Positions 18,203-26,971 of a stretch of DNA of 64,000 nt are shown piece after piece (the first letter of the stretch is position 1; each line of letters starts with the position of its first letter). The notes under the pieces are model-generated. The model did not search any database and had not been told where the DNA came from. It saw nothing but the letters and a program-made list of their open reading frames with translations. The position numbers and the translations under genes are program-made. The DNA comes from JAIXWP01 sp964428835 (GTDB lineage: Bacteria > Bacteroidota > Bacteroidia > Flavobacteriales_D > Sanyastnellaceae): contig CAYRZQ010000007.1 of NCBI GenBank assembly GCA_964428835.1, positions 38,783 through 102,782 of the forward strand, given 5' to 3'.

Positions 18203-19570
18203 TCAAGCCAATTCGTTATCCAATAAATTTACACCCGTATAATTGGAAGGACTAATGGCTTTCAACTCTGCTTTAACTTGAGAATTAACTTCTAAAGAAT
18301 CAATGAAAGCGTGTATATCATTCTTTGAAATTTCAGACTTCCCTCTTGTCAACGCTTTCAGTGCCTCGTACGGTTGAGGATATTTTTCTCTTCTTAAAAT
18401 TGTTTGAATCGCTTCCGCAACAACAGCCCAATTAGCATCTAAATCTCGAGACAATGCAACCTCGTTGAGATTGAGTTTGCCAAGTCCTTTTTCAATGGAA
18501 TTTAATGCGATCAAGGTATGAGCCATGGGCACACCTATATTTCTCAAAACGGTGCTATCGGTAAGATCGCGTTGTAAACGACTAATTGGAAGCTTTGAAG
18601 AGAAGTGCTCAAAAAGTGCATTCGCAACACCGAGATTTCCTTCCGCATTTTCAAAATCAATGGGGTTCACCTTGTGTGGCATTGCAGAAGAACCTACTTC
18701 GCCTTCTTTCAATTTTTGTTTGAAATAATCCATTGAAACGTACGTCCACATATCCCTGCATAAATCCACGAGAATATTGTTGGTTCGTTTTATTGCATCA
18801 AAGACAGCCGCAAGATTATCGTAGTGCTCGATTTGAGTGGTAAACTTGGAGCGCTTTAATCCCAATTTTTCAGCCAAGAAAAGCGTTGCAAATTCTACCC
18901 AATCTATATTGGGATAGGCAACATGATGCGCATTAAAATTTCCAGTTGCTCCACCAAACTTAGCCGAATAAGGTATTTCTTCTAATCGCGTGAGCTGCTC
19001 ATCAAGACGTTCTACAAATACATAGACTTCCTTTCCAAGTTTGGTAGGCGAAGCTGGCTGACCATGAGTTCTTGCCAACATTGCGATGTCTTTCCATTGA
19101 GTGGAAAGTTCCACAAGTTTTTCTACTACTCTATCGACAGCTGGTATATAGACTTGATCCACGGCATCGCGCATAGAGGCTGGAATGGCTGTGTTATTAA
19201 TATCTTGTGAAGTCAAGCCAAAATGAATGAATTCCTTAAACTCATCCAGACCGTGCTGATCAAAAATTTCTTTTATAAAATATTCAACTGCTTTTACATC
19301 ATGATTCGTCGTGCGCTCCATTTCTTTGATTCGCTCGGCCTCTTTTTGGGAGAATGACTCATAGACATCTCTCAAAACTTTAATCTTCTCTTCGGGAAAA
19401 CCAGCCAACTGAGGCAATGGAAGCTCTACGAGGGCAATGAAATATTCCACCTCTACCCAAACTCGGTATCGGATTAGGGCATATTCGCTGAAATACGAAC
19501 TCAAAGGCTCTGCTTGCTTTCTGTAGCGCCCATCAACTGGGGAAATGGCATATAAAGGAGTGAACTCCAT
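18203..19570 (-). CDS. purB: Adenylosuccinate lyase
   Basis: 455 residues, near the family's usual length. The fumarase-superfamily signature SSAMPHKVNPIDFENAEGN is present near residue 283, as are TTNHDVKAVEYF and HFGLTSQDINNTA. The protein opens with MEFTPLYAISPVDGRYR, typical of the PurB type related to the E. coli enzyme. It cleaves SAICAR to AICAR and adenylosuccinate to AMP in purine synthesis. It is the first gene of a two-gene unit with the ABC exporter, and a near-consensus TATTTTCG box lies 23 bases upstream on the minus strand (19594-19601). Confidence 0.96.
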   Translation of the reverse strand: MEFTPLYAISPVDGRYRKQAEPLSSYFSEYALIRYRVWVEVEYFIALVELPLPQLAGFPEEKIKVLRDVYESFSQKEAERIKEMERTTNHDVKAVEYFIKEIFDQHGLDEFKEFIHFGLTSQDINNTAIPASMRDAVDQVYIPAVDRVVEKLVELSTQWKDIAMLARTHGQPASPTKLGKEVYVFVERLDEQLTRLEEIPYSAKFGGATGNFNAHHVAYPNIDWVEFATLFLAEKLGLKRSKFTTQIEHYDNLAAVFDAIKRTNNILVDLCRDMWTYVSMDYFKQKLKEGEVGSSAMPHKVNPIDFENAEGNLGVANALFEHFSSKLPISRLQRDLTDSTVLRNIGVPMAHTLIALNSIEKGLGKLNLNEVALSRDLDANWAVVAEAIQTILRREKYPQPYEALKALTRGKSEISKNDIHAFIDSLEVNSQVKAELKAISPSNYTGVNLLDNELA

Positions 19571-19655
19571 ATTTGGACTTATTAAGAAAGTGGCGAAAAT
19601 ACGAATTACCTGCCGAATGAATCACTTACATTCGTGGCGTTAGATAATTTATCTC

Positions 19656-20507
19656 ATGAAATTACACATCGTTAACACAGGTCTATTCAAACTTGATGGC
19701 GGCGCCATGTTTGGTGTCGTTCCCAAAACAATCTGGAACAAGACTAATCCAGCTGACGAAAACAACATGTGCACATGGGCGATGCGGTGCCTCCTCATTG
19801 AAGATGGCAATCGTCTAACTTTAATTGATACCGGTATCGGCACCAAGCAATCCGAGAAGTTTTTTAGTCATTATTACCTCCATGGAAGTGATACGCTTGA
19901 GTCATCTTTGAAGGGGCTGGGTTTTCAAAAAGACGATATCACCGATGTTTTCCTTACTCACCTTCATTTTGACCATTGCGGCGGCGCAATAGAATGGAAT
20001 GAAGAAAAGAATGGATATCGATCTGCTTTCAAAAATGCCCATTTCTGGTCGAACGAACGCCACTGGAAGTGGGGAACCGAACCCAATCCTCGTGAAAAGG
20101 CTAGTTTCTTAAAGGAGAATATTCTCCCCATTCAAGAAAGCGGGCAGCTGAAGTTCATTGCTCGAACCAGTGACACAGTAGAAAAAAGCGAACTAGGCTT
20201 CGGAGTTACGTTCGTCGATGGTCACACTGACAGTATGATGATTCCACGCATTCAGTACAAAGGCAAAACCATCTGTTTTATGGCTGATCTGCTGCCAAGC
20301 ACGGGACACATTCCGCTTGCTTACGTAATGGGCTATGACACCAGACCTCTCATTACCCTTACGGAGAAGGAAAAATTCTTCAATGAGGCGGCTGATAAGG
20401 AATTCGTGCTAGTTTTAGAACACGACAGTGTAAACGAATGCTGCACTGTACAACACACCGAGAAAGGTGTGCGGCTTGGCGAAACATTTGCCCTGTCGGA
20501 ATTGTAG
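19656..20507 (+). CDS. MBL-fold metallo-hydrolase
   Basis: 283 residues. The metal-binding motif is HLHFDH at residues 102-107, with further ligands likely in the FVDGHTDSMM region, in ICFMADLLPS and in the late VLEHDSV. These make a two-metal centre. The N-terminal GGAMFGVVPKTIWNK and NRLTLIDTGIG are typical of the AHL-lactonase-like/hydroxyacylglutathione hydrolase-like branch of the superfamily. The substrate cannot be deduced. It is transcribed divergently from purB. Its stop TAG overlaps a TAGATCTA palindrome with the convergent neighbour's stop. Confidence 0.88.
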   Translation: MKLHIVNTGLFKLDGGAMFGVVPKTIWNKTNPADENNMCTWAMRCLLIEDGNRLTLIDTGIGTKQSEKFFSHYYLHGSDTLESSLKGLGFQKDDITDVFLTHLHFDHCGGAIEWNEEKNGYRSAFKNAHFWSNERHWKWGTEPNPREKASFLKENILPIQESGQLKFIARTSDTVEKSELGFGVTFVDGHTDSMMIPRIQYKGKTICFMADLLPSTGHIPLAYVMGYDTRPLITLTEKEKFFNEAADKEFVLVLEHDSVNECCTVQHTEKGVRLGETFALSEL

Positions 20508-20509
20508 AT

Positions 20510-21991
20510 CTAATGCGGATTTACGCGCTGCTCCTTTTGTCGTCTGGTAGGAGGCACGTAGTTGGGGTCTGGAGTAGTGGCTGGATCGTATTCAAACAAG
20601 CGATTATCCTTGATGATTGTATCTACATAGCTGGGCACCATGTCCTCCCATCCAGAATAACCATGTTTGATCATATCGAGCACGTCCTTCGAATAGATGT
20701 CAATCACTTCTGAGTTATAGTCCTCTATATCCACTAGACGCTTGTTGTAGCATAAGTATTCAAACAAAGGCTTCAATCTGGGATGAATTGGACAATTTCT
20801 ACTGGTTATCATTTGCCCACGCTCTACATCGTTCCATGGGTATAGATAAATCTTGAGGTCTCTACTAAAGAGGATTCCAAAAGCCTCTAGAATGCCGCCG
20901 TTTATATCGCGGTAATACTTTTCATTAAACAACTCCATGAGCATATTGGCACCCATAATGATCCCCATACGCTTATTGGTATACTTTGAAAAATACTCTA
21001 CTAATTTATAGTACTTGGAATAGTTTGAAACAAGCACTGTTTGGCCCAAAGAGCATAAAATATCTGCACGATCCAAGAAGTCCTGTTCATCGATATCTCC
21101 CTCTGCGCGAAGATTGTTTAAGGTCAATTCGAATAGAACTTGAATGTTATCCTTTTCTACACGGTGCTCCTTCTCAAACAACTTCATCCCCTTCATGATC
21201 ATGTCTATGTTCACCTTGGTAACAGGGCGGAAGCTTCCTCTGAGGGCGAGGATATTCTTTTTGTATAGTACATCCGCGGCTTGGAGATTCCGACCATCAG
21301 GGGAGAATATTACCGCGTCCGTCATTCCATTTTTAACAAGTTGTAATGACAGCAGTCGATTATCTACTTTTTCGAAATCAGGCCCCGTCATTTGAATCAT
21401 ATCAATCTCAACTTGATCTCTACCGAGATTGTCGTAAAGACTTAGGAGCAATTCTTTCGGTTTATTATAGAAAAAATAGCAACCATAAAGAAGATTCACA
21501 CCCAAAATCCCCACTGTAGCCTGCTGTAGCAATGCATCTGGCTCATGAAGACGCGCGTGAATAATGACAACATTGGGCTCTTTTGACGGATCTGTTTGGA
21601 ACTTCATTCCCATCCAGCCGTGGCCTTGAATGGTCTTGCTGTAGTTGATGGTCGCGAATGTGTCCGCAAAAGAAAAAAACTTTTTACTGGAATGATCCTT
21701 TCTATTTAGGCGCGCCTCAATCAATTTATATTCATGATTGAGCATGTTTACGAGTCTCGGCTTGCATACGTACCTGCCCTTTTCCTCCTTTCCATAAATG
21801 GCATCACTGAAGTCCTTATCATAAGCACTCATGGCCTTAGCTATGGTGCCGCTTGCCCCACCCGCACGAAAGAAGTGACGCACAACTTCTTGTCCTGCGC
21901 CTATTTCCGCAAAGGTTCCATAAATCTCCGAATTGAGATTAATTCTCAATGCTTTTTGACTCGCTGATAAAATGACACGCTCTAGTTCCAA
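20510..21991 (-). CDS. Conserved protein of unknown function
   Basis: 493 residues with no signal peptide or membrane helix, so probably cytoplasmic. It starts MELERVILSASQKALRIN and contains GTFAEIGAGQEVVRHFFRAGGASGTIAKAMSAYD, a motif I cannot assign, with a glycine-rich segment. A mixed alpha/beta middle region includes VVIIHARLHEP and YGIMGANMLMELF-like stretches (IIMGANMLMELF). The C-terminus is polar and probably disordered (TPDPNYVPPTRRQKEQ). Proteins of this look seem to be conserved in Bacteroidota and cyanobacteria, but I recall no tested function. It sits alone between an MBL hydrolase (convergent) and a cysteine-cluster gene. Confidence 0.7.
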   Translation of the reverse strand: MELERVILSASQKALRINLNSEIYGTFAEIGAGQEVVRHFFRAGGASGTIAKAMSAYDKDFSDAIYGKEEKGRYVCKPRLVNMLNHEYKLIEARLNRKDHSSKKFFSFADTFATINYSKTIQGHGWMGMKFQTDPSKEPNVVIIHARLHEPDALLQQATVGILGVNLLYGCYFFYNKPKELLLSLYDNLGRDQVEIDMIQMTGPDFEKVDNRLLSLQLVKNGMTDAVIFSPDGRNLQAADVLYKKNILALRGSFRPVTKVNIDMIMKGMKLFEKEHRVEKDNIQVLFELTLNNLRAEGDIDEQDFLDRADILCSLGQTVLVSNYSKYYKLVEYFSKYTNKRMGIIMGANMLMELFNEKYYRDINGGILEAFGILFSRDLKIYLYPWNDVERGQMITSRNCPIHPRLKPLFEYLCYNKRLVDIEDYNSEVIDIYSKDVLDMIKHGYSGWEDMVPSYVDTIIKDNRLFEYDPATTPDPNYVPPTRRQKEQRVNPH

Positions 21992-22084
21992 AATAACTCG
22001 TTTTGTGTTGCTACAAAAATAACAACAAGTACCCCATCAAATTGCAGGGTCAGAGATAGTTATTAGAATACTTTAAGGAATAAC

Positions 22085-22597
22085 TCAAAGAATGTCTTTC
22101 GTCAACTCTTGTAATTTCTCAACGGCAACCAAGGTGGCAGGACATCTGTGAAGATTAGCTGTATAAACCTCTACTTGATCCTTGAAATCTTTTCTATACA
22201 AATGTGGGAATGTAGCGCAATCGTGTGGACGTAATTCATAAACAGTACAGAGTCCGTTCTTTTGATCAAAAAACTGACATGGTGTGCTATCATTCATGAT
22301 ATCGCCTGTTGACTCTTCGGTATAGAGCCATTTGTCGTAGAACTCGTCGTAGGTCATGCCTAGTCGTGCTGCGAGACGCTTCACTTCTGACTTTTTCCAA
22401 GTTGGCGTCATGGTCATACAACAGTTGCCACAAGATTGACAGTTGATTTCCTTCCAAGTCTCTGCTTCGGCTTGGGCGGTAAGTTTGGTAAGACCTTTAG
22501 GATTTTTTTTCGCAAGCTTTTTTAAAAATGCGGCGAGAACTTTTTTCTTTCTATATGCTCTTCTTCGGAATTGGGCGACATTCACTTTATCCTGCAT
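22085..22597 (-). CDS. YkgJ family cysteine-cluster protein
   Basis: About 170 residues. The cluster motif CQSCGNCC (about residues 55-62) and later Cys residues in PCQFFDQKNGLCTVYELRPHDCATFPH and HRCPA would bind zinc or an Fe-S cluster, as in the YkgJ/CxxCxxCC family (also UPF0153). The exact role is unknown. The start at 22597 was chosen because the longer in-frame extension overlaps the SRP RNA gene; the chosen start begins MQDKVNVAQFRRRAYRKKK. A near-box AATATTTG lies five bases before the ATG on the minus strand. Confidence 0.85.
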   Translation of the reverse strand: MQDKVNVAQFRRRAYRKKKVLAAFLKKLAKKNPKGLTKLTAQAEAETWKEINCQSCGNCCMTMTPTWKKSEVKRLAARLGMTYDEFYDKWLYTEESTGDIMNDSTPCQFFDQKNGLCTVYELRPHDCATFPHLYRKDFKDQVEVYTANLHRCPATLVAVEKLQELTKDIL

Positions 22598-22640
22598 GTG
22601 GTCAAATATTGAAAGGAAAGGTTTATTATAAAAAGAAAAA

Positions 22641-22738
22641 AAGGCAAGCCCCTTATATCGCACCGCTACAACCACCTGCCTTTGCTGCCTTCCGACCCTG
22701 GAGGATTGGGCGGGAGCTGGTCGTATAAGACTTGCCTT
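22641..22738 (-). ncRNA. ffs: Signal recognition particle RNA (small bacterial type, 4.5S)
   Basis: On the minus strand the conserved domain IV motif GGGTCGGAAGGCAGCA is present, with GGAAGGCAGCA matching the SRP54-binding loop GGAAGGAAGCAGC. The ends pair perfectly: 5' AAGGCAAG (22731-22738) with 3' CTTGCCTT (22641-22648), and TCTTATA with TATAAGG continues the stem. The result is a ~98-nt rod-like hairpin, with a T-run at 22632-22640 on the minus strand as terminator. A TACATTCG box lies just upstream (22746-22753). Together with Ffh this RNA targets inner-membrane and secreted proteins. The ends are approximate within a few bases. Confidence 0.92.
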
Positions 22739-22745
22739 TAGGGCG

Positions 22746-22753
22746 CGAATGTA
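22746..22753 (-). promoter_or_regulatory. Near-consensus -7 box for the SRP RNA
   Basis: Minus-strand TACATTCG differs from TAnnTTTG at one position and lies 7 bases before the RNA 5' end, the expected distance for a -7 element. Confidence 0.5.
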
Positions 22754-22822
22754 ATAGTGTTTTTTCAAATTCCATACGTTTAATAATTCTCAGATGAATA
22801 TTTTTCTTTGTCTCAAGAGATA

Positions 22823-22830
22823 TACCTTTG
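22823..22830 (+). promoter_or_regulatory. -7 box for the glycosyltransferase
   Basis: TACCTTTG fits TAnnTTTG and lies 19 bases before the ATG at 22850. Confidence 0.5.
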
Positions 22831-22849
22831 CGCGAAAGGCATTTAACCC

Positions 22850-23800
22850 ATGAAAGATATTTCCATTGTAATACCACTTTTCAATGAAGCAGAGTCGCTT
22901 CCAGAATTGCATCGCTGGATAAGAGAAGTGATGATAAACAATGGCTATTCGTATGAGGTGCTTTTTATTGATGACGGCTCCAACGACGACTCATGGGCTG
23001 TGATCAAAAAACTTCGAAGTGAAGATGATAGCGTAAGAGCAATTCGCTTTCAGCGCAACTACGGCAAGAGCGCTGCCCTCCACATTGGATTTGAAGCAAG
23101 TAATGGCAAAGTAGTCATCACTATGGATGCTGACCTCCAAGACAGTCCTGAAGAGATTCCAGACTTGAAAAAAATGATCGAAGTAGATGGTTATGACCTC
23201 GTAAGTGGATGGAAAAAGAAAAGATATGATCCAATTTCCAAAACTTTACCGACCAAACTCTTCAATTGGGCTACCCGTCGCATGAGCGGAATACACCTGC
23301 ACGACTTCAATTGTGGGCTCAAGGCATACCGACGCAACGTAGTGAAATCACTTGAAATTTTTGGGGAAATGCACAGATACATACCTGTGATGGCGAAAAA
23401 AGAAGGATTCGCCAAAATTGGTGAGAAGCCCGTTGAACACCGAGCAAGAAAATATGGGACTTCAAAGTTCGGACTGGAGCGTTTTATAAATGGCTTTCTC
23501 GATCTACTAACCATCACTTTCATATCGAGATTTGGAAAAAAGCCAATGCACTTCTTTGGCACCGTTGGTCTATTGGTTTTCATCATTGGATTAGGCAGCT
23601 TCACCTACATAGGAGGCAATAAGCTCATCGCCATCATGAATGATGAGTACCAAAAGAACATAGCAGATCAGTCTATATTTTATATAGCTCTGACCTGCAT
23701 GATCATTGGGACACAGTTATTCTTAGCGGGATTCCTTGGTGAACTCGTTGCTCGTAATTCTAGTCGCCGCAACGATTATAAAATCTCTGAAGAAGTCTGA
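22850..23800 (+). CDS. Family 2 glycosyltransferase, DPM1/GtrB-like
   Basis: 316 residues. The GT-A domain opens with ISIVIPLFNEAESLPEL, has the DDGSNDDSW nucleotide-binding motif and the metal-binding DADLQDSPEEIP, and a typical HRARKYGTSKFGLERFI region. Two C-terminal membrane helices (about residues 229-255 and 275-300) are present. This layout is shared with dolichol-phosphate mannosyltransferase and the undecaprenyl-phosphate glucosyl transferases GtrB/ArnC, which transfer a sugar to a lipid carrier at the inner membrane. The sugar is unknown. The stop is immediately followed by the convergent T9SS gene's stop with no gap. Confidence 0.9.
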   Translation: MKDISIVIPLFNEAESLPELHRWIREVMINNGYSYEVLFIDDGSNDDSWAVIKKLRSEDDSVRAIRFQRNYGKSAALHIGFEASNGKVVITMDADLQDSPEEIPDLKKMIEVDGYDLVSGWKKKRYDPISKTLPTKLFNWATRRMSGIHLHDFNCGLKAYRRNVVKSLEIFGEMHRYIPVMAKKEGFAKIGEKPVEHRARKYGTSKFGLERFINGFLDLLTITFISRFGKKPMHFFGTVGLLVFIIGLGSFTYIGGNKLIAIMNDEYQKNIADQSIFYIALTCMIIGTQLFLAGFLGELVARNSSRRNDYKISEEV

Positions 23801-26383
23801 TTATTGTTTTATTACTGATTGATTTAAGCTCTTTCCGTTATTCTGTATTTGCATCACATAATAACCAGATGCTAAATTCTCAGTGGATAAGGTAAATCTA
23901 TAATCGCTACCTGGAGTATTGATTTTTTCTGACAAGACTACTCTACCGTCCATTGAGATAAGCTGAATTCTCGTCTCTATGCTTGAATCTAAGCCTTCAA
24001 TTTGAATATTCACTTCGTCTCCAAAAGGATTCGGATACACTGTCATTCCAAAGCCATTGGTACCGCCGCCATTGCCGCCGTCATTATCGTTATACCAGCA
24101 TGAACCATCGTCAATGGTAGCAGAGGCATCATAATTCAATGCATTGATGTCGGTACAACCGTATAGATCACTGCACATACCGTTTATACTTATTGTCTCT
24201 GATTCATCTGCTCCTATTTCTAATGTCCCGAAGTAAAAGTCACTTAAGTAGTAGAATTCATATCCACCTCCGTTCCAGCCATCACCCCAAGAGTCTAACA
24301 AAATCATCTCATAACAACCATCTGCAAGACATCCGAAATAAGAATAGCTTGACCAGCTTGAGTAATTATCTCCTTCCATCACTGGCTGAAAATCTTCGTC
24401 AACGAGCATCCAACTTATTTCATTCCCCCACTCCTGCGTATTAATTATCACCTGAACAAAGTTTTCGCCACAATCCTCGTAATAGACACATGAGCCATCG
24501 TCAATGGTTGCCACTTGATTGTAGTTTAGAGCACTAGGATCGGTGCACCCCGCAACAGTAGGTACACATGAAGAATTTATTCCAAAAAACACTTGAGAAT
24601 AGTTGCCGCTAAAAAGTGTAAACGTTTCAGCCAATTCTCCATTTACATAAATATTCAAATCTCCAGTATCCCAGCCGTCGCCGAAAGCATCATAGAGCGA
24701 TATCTGATAACAACCATCAGGCATGCAGAGATAATTGGCTCCTGATCCAGCGGATGTCATAAAAATTCCTTCATCAGAATAGATGACATAACTAGCCTCG
24801 CTTATCCAAGGACTGCCCTCTAAATGGAATTCTACCAAATTCGTAAAACAATCTTGGGCATAGAAACAGCCGAAATTATACTCAGCTTGAGGATCGTAAT
24901 TCATAGCTAAAGGATCCATACATCCCCAAACGGGATAAATACATGAACCATCATTAATCGTAGCCGATGGGTCATAATTGTTGGCACTCGAGTCAGTGCA
25001 GCCATAACTTATAACAGGACCACAGACACCATTCAAACTGAATACCGTGCCTAACATATCCATGCCTTGAGGCAACTCATTATTTATTATTTGGACATTA
25101 TTAAAATTGATCCAGAAGTATCCCCCATACCAGCCAAACGGCCCTTGATTATTAATCATATTCACAGTATAGCATTGGGTGGAATCCAAACACAAATTAT
25201 AGTATTCTATGGCTCCGCTGGAAAGGTTATCTACATAAATTACTTCGTTGCCTTCCTCATCAAGAATCTGAAGTTCTACTTGACTCCCATTTGAAAAGGT
25301 GCAAACATAGAGCATGGCTGTTACTGAATTGTCTGCGTTACAATATTCACAAGAGCCATCATCTTGGTTTGCATATTGACTATAATTGACTGCACTTGGA
25401 TCCGTGCAGCCCTCGTAAAGACATGGCTCACCTGAAATTATAGCCTCAGGATTATAGTTTGACGCGTTTGGATCCAGGCATCCTGAAACAGGTCCACAGT
25501 TGCCATCTATACTAAATTGTACCACTTGGGTCTGAACTCCAGCCTGAAGTCCAGCGTTAATGTATTGCACTCCATTGCCATTTACCCAAAAATATCCATT
25601 GAACCAACCATTAGGCCCAGTATTGTTATGCATGATAGCACTATAACATTCTCCTGGTGCAAGACAAATATCCACATACTGAATCGCCCCTCCTGTGAGG
25701 CCACTCAAATAGGCCACTTGCTCACCTGCGCTATTGTTGATGGTCAATTCTACTTGATAATCATTGCTAAATGTACAGAGATAAAGTGTGCCCACAAACG
25801 CTCCTGCTCCTTCACAAACCTCACATGAGCCATCGTCGAGATTGGCGCCAGGATTAAAGTTTATAGCATTCGGATTTGTACAACCCTCAATGATGCATGA
25901 ACCATCATCATCGGTTGCAGCAGGATCAAAATTATTCGCCTGCGGATTGGTGCAACCAGGAACAACAATATCAAAGTTAATTGAAAATGTAATCGGTATA
26001 GTGCATGCATTAGCAAAATCTCCTACCCTTAAAAGGTAAGTCTGACCTGTGATAAGGGCCAAGGTTATTGAAGACTGCATGCCGCAGCCATCATCATTCT
26101 GGGCTATCAAATTTTGATTTTCGTTAGTTAAAGGCGGACAAGTAGAATAAAGCCAAAGACGTGTATCACATGAACTAAGCCCACATGTTTGAATTACTAC
26201 CTGAGCGTCTTGCGTAGGACTAAGTATAAACCAGTTATCCTCATTAAAAACAGTCATCGTTGACGGTATGGATAAAGGTTGCGCCTCTAAACACGTTGCA
26301 CCTCCAGGAGATTGAGAAAATGCTTGATTTGCAGTGAAAAAGAGTGCAAACACAGCCAACACAAAGTAAATAGACTGTTTCAT
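23801..26383 (-). CDS. GCTD-repeat protein with T9SS type A C-terminus
   Basis: About 860 residues; the start at 26383 gives a clean signal peptide (MKQSIYFVLAVFALFFTANQAFSQ). After an opening domain there are eight copies of a ~20-residue motif 'GCTDPxAxNYDPxATxDDGSCxY', with variations, such as GCTNPQANNFDPAATDDDGSC and GCTDINALNYDASATIDDGSC. They flank ~90-residue beta-sandwich-like domains beginning LYVCTFSNGSQVELQI. The acidic DDG pattern suggests Ca-binding loops and each repeat has two Cys that could form a disulfide. The end (MTVYPNPFGDEVNIQI ... GYYVMQIQ) is the type A sorting domain. Probably an exported surface protein. A degraded homologue lies immediately upstream. Confidence 0.88.
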   Translation of the reverse strand: MKQSIYFVLAVFALFFTANQAFSQSPGGATCLEAQPLSIPSTMTVFNEDNWFILSPTQDAQVVIQTCGLSSCDTRLWLYSTCPPLTNENQNLIAQNDDGCGMQSSITLALITGQTYLLRVGDFANACTIPITFSINFDIVVPGCTNPQANNFDPAATDDDGSCIIEGCTNPNAINFNPGANLDDGSCEVCEGAGAFVGTLYLCTFSNDYQVELTINNSAGEQVAYLSGLTGGAIQYVDICLAPGECYSAIMHNNTGPNGWFNGYFWVNGNGVQYINAGLQAGVQTQVVQFSIDGNCGPVSGCLDPNASNYNPEAIISGEPCLYEGCTDPSAVNYSQYANQDDGSCEYCNADNSVTAMLYVCTFSNGSQVELQILDEEGNEVIYVDNLSSGAIEYYNLCLDSTQCYTVNMINNQGPFGWYGGYFWINFNNVQIINNELPQGMDMLGTVFSLNGVCGPVISYGCTDSSANNYDPSATINDGSCIYPVWGCMDPLAMNYDPQAEYNFGCFYAQDCFTNLVEFHLEGSPWISEASYVIYSDEGIFMTSAGSGANYLCMPDGCYQISLYDAFGDGWDTGDLNIYVNGELAETFTLFSGNYSQVFFGINSSCVPTVAGCTDPSALNYNQVATIDDGSCVYYEDCGENFVQVIINTQEWGNEISWMLVDEDFQPVMEGDNYSSWSSYSYFGCLADGCYEMILLDSWGDGWNGGGYEFYYLSDFYFGTLEIGADESETISINGMCSDLYGCTDINALNYDASATIDDGSCWYNDNDGGNGGGTNGFGMTVYPNPFGDEVNIQIEGLDSSIETRIQLISMDGRVVLSEKINTPGSDYRFTLSTENLASGYYVMQIQNNGKSLNQSVIKQ

Positions 26384-26475
26384 AGGGGTTTGATTAAGGT
26401 TTCGGCACCCAATATAGGGAACTATTCTGAATGACAATATTTTACAACAAATAGTTGCCTCACTAAAAGTCGTTT

Positions 26476-26951
26476 TTACTTTAATTTTATAAAAGACTCA
26501 TGAAGGGTATTTATGCCATTGCTAAATTTAAGGAGATAAAATCCCGCTGGAAGCCCTGATATATCGAACTCTTCGTTGATATTCGAAGTGGCTTGTGGAA
26601 GCTTTCTGTTATGAACAATCCTGCCTTCGGCGGTGAATATCTCAATTTGCTCAAGTCCAAGTATTTCGACGTTACTCAATTGCGTTCTAATAAATTGGTC
26701 CGCTGGATTGGGATAAACAATCAAACTTGGCTATGCTCTCTCATTAGCAATTTGAAATTGATTGTCGTTAAAGTGCAAGAGCCTTCATCATTTCGTATCT
26801 CCAACTCTATTTCCTCAGAATTTTCGAAAGTGCACAAATACAATTCGGCAGCTACTGATTCTTGTCCAAAAAGACGAGTACAAAAGAATGTCGTAATCGC
26901 AACAAGAGCTAGGATAATTTTTGCAGGATGCATTTGGCTAGTTTTCACCAA
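26476..26951 (-). pseudogene. Broken remnant of a GCTD-family T9SS protein
   Basis: Two frames overlap at 26721-26724. The first (26721-26951; MHPAKIILALVAITTFF is a likely signal peptide from 26933) ends with LYLCTFENSEEIELEIRNDEG, which resembles the LYVCTFSNGSQVELQILDEEG domain of the neighbour, and then stops. The second (26476-26724) starts IVYPNPADQFIRTQL and is a complete type A sorting domain ending HESFIKLK. So the middle and part of the domain have been lost and a frameshift separates the pieces. It looks like a decayed duplicate of the neighbouring gene. It could be expressed as a short secreted or sorted fragment, but this seems less likely. Confidence 0.7.
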
Positions 26952-26971
26952 ATCTAGACAAAAAGTTTGTA

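Noticed and set aside
19627..19634. TACATTCG as promoter for the MBL hydrolase
   Set aside because: It has one mismatch, lies 21 bases from the ATG and no -33 element is present, so it is too weak to list as a feature.
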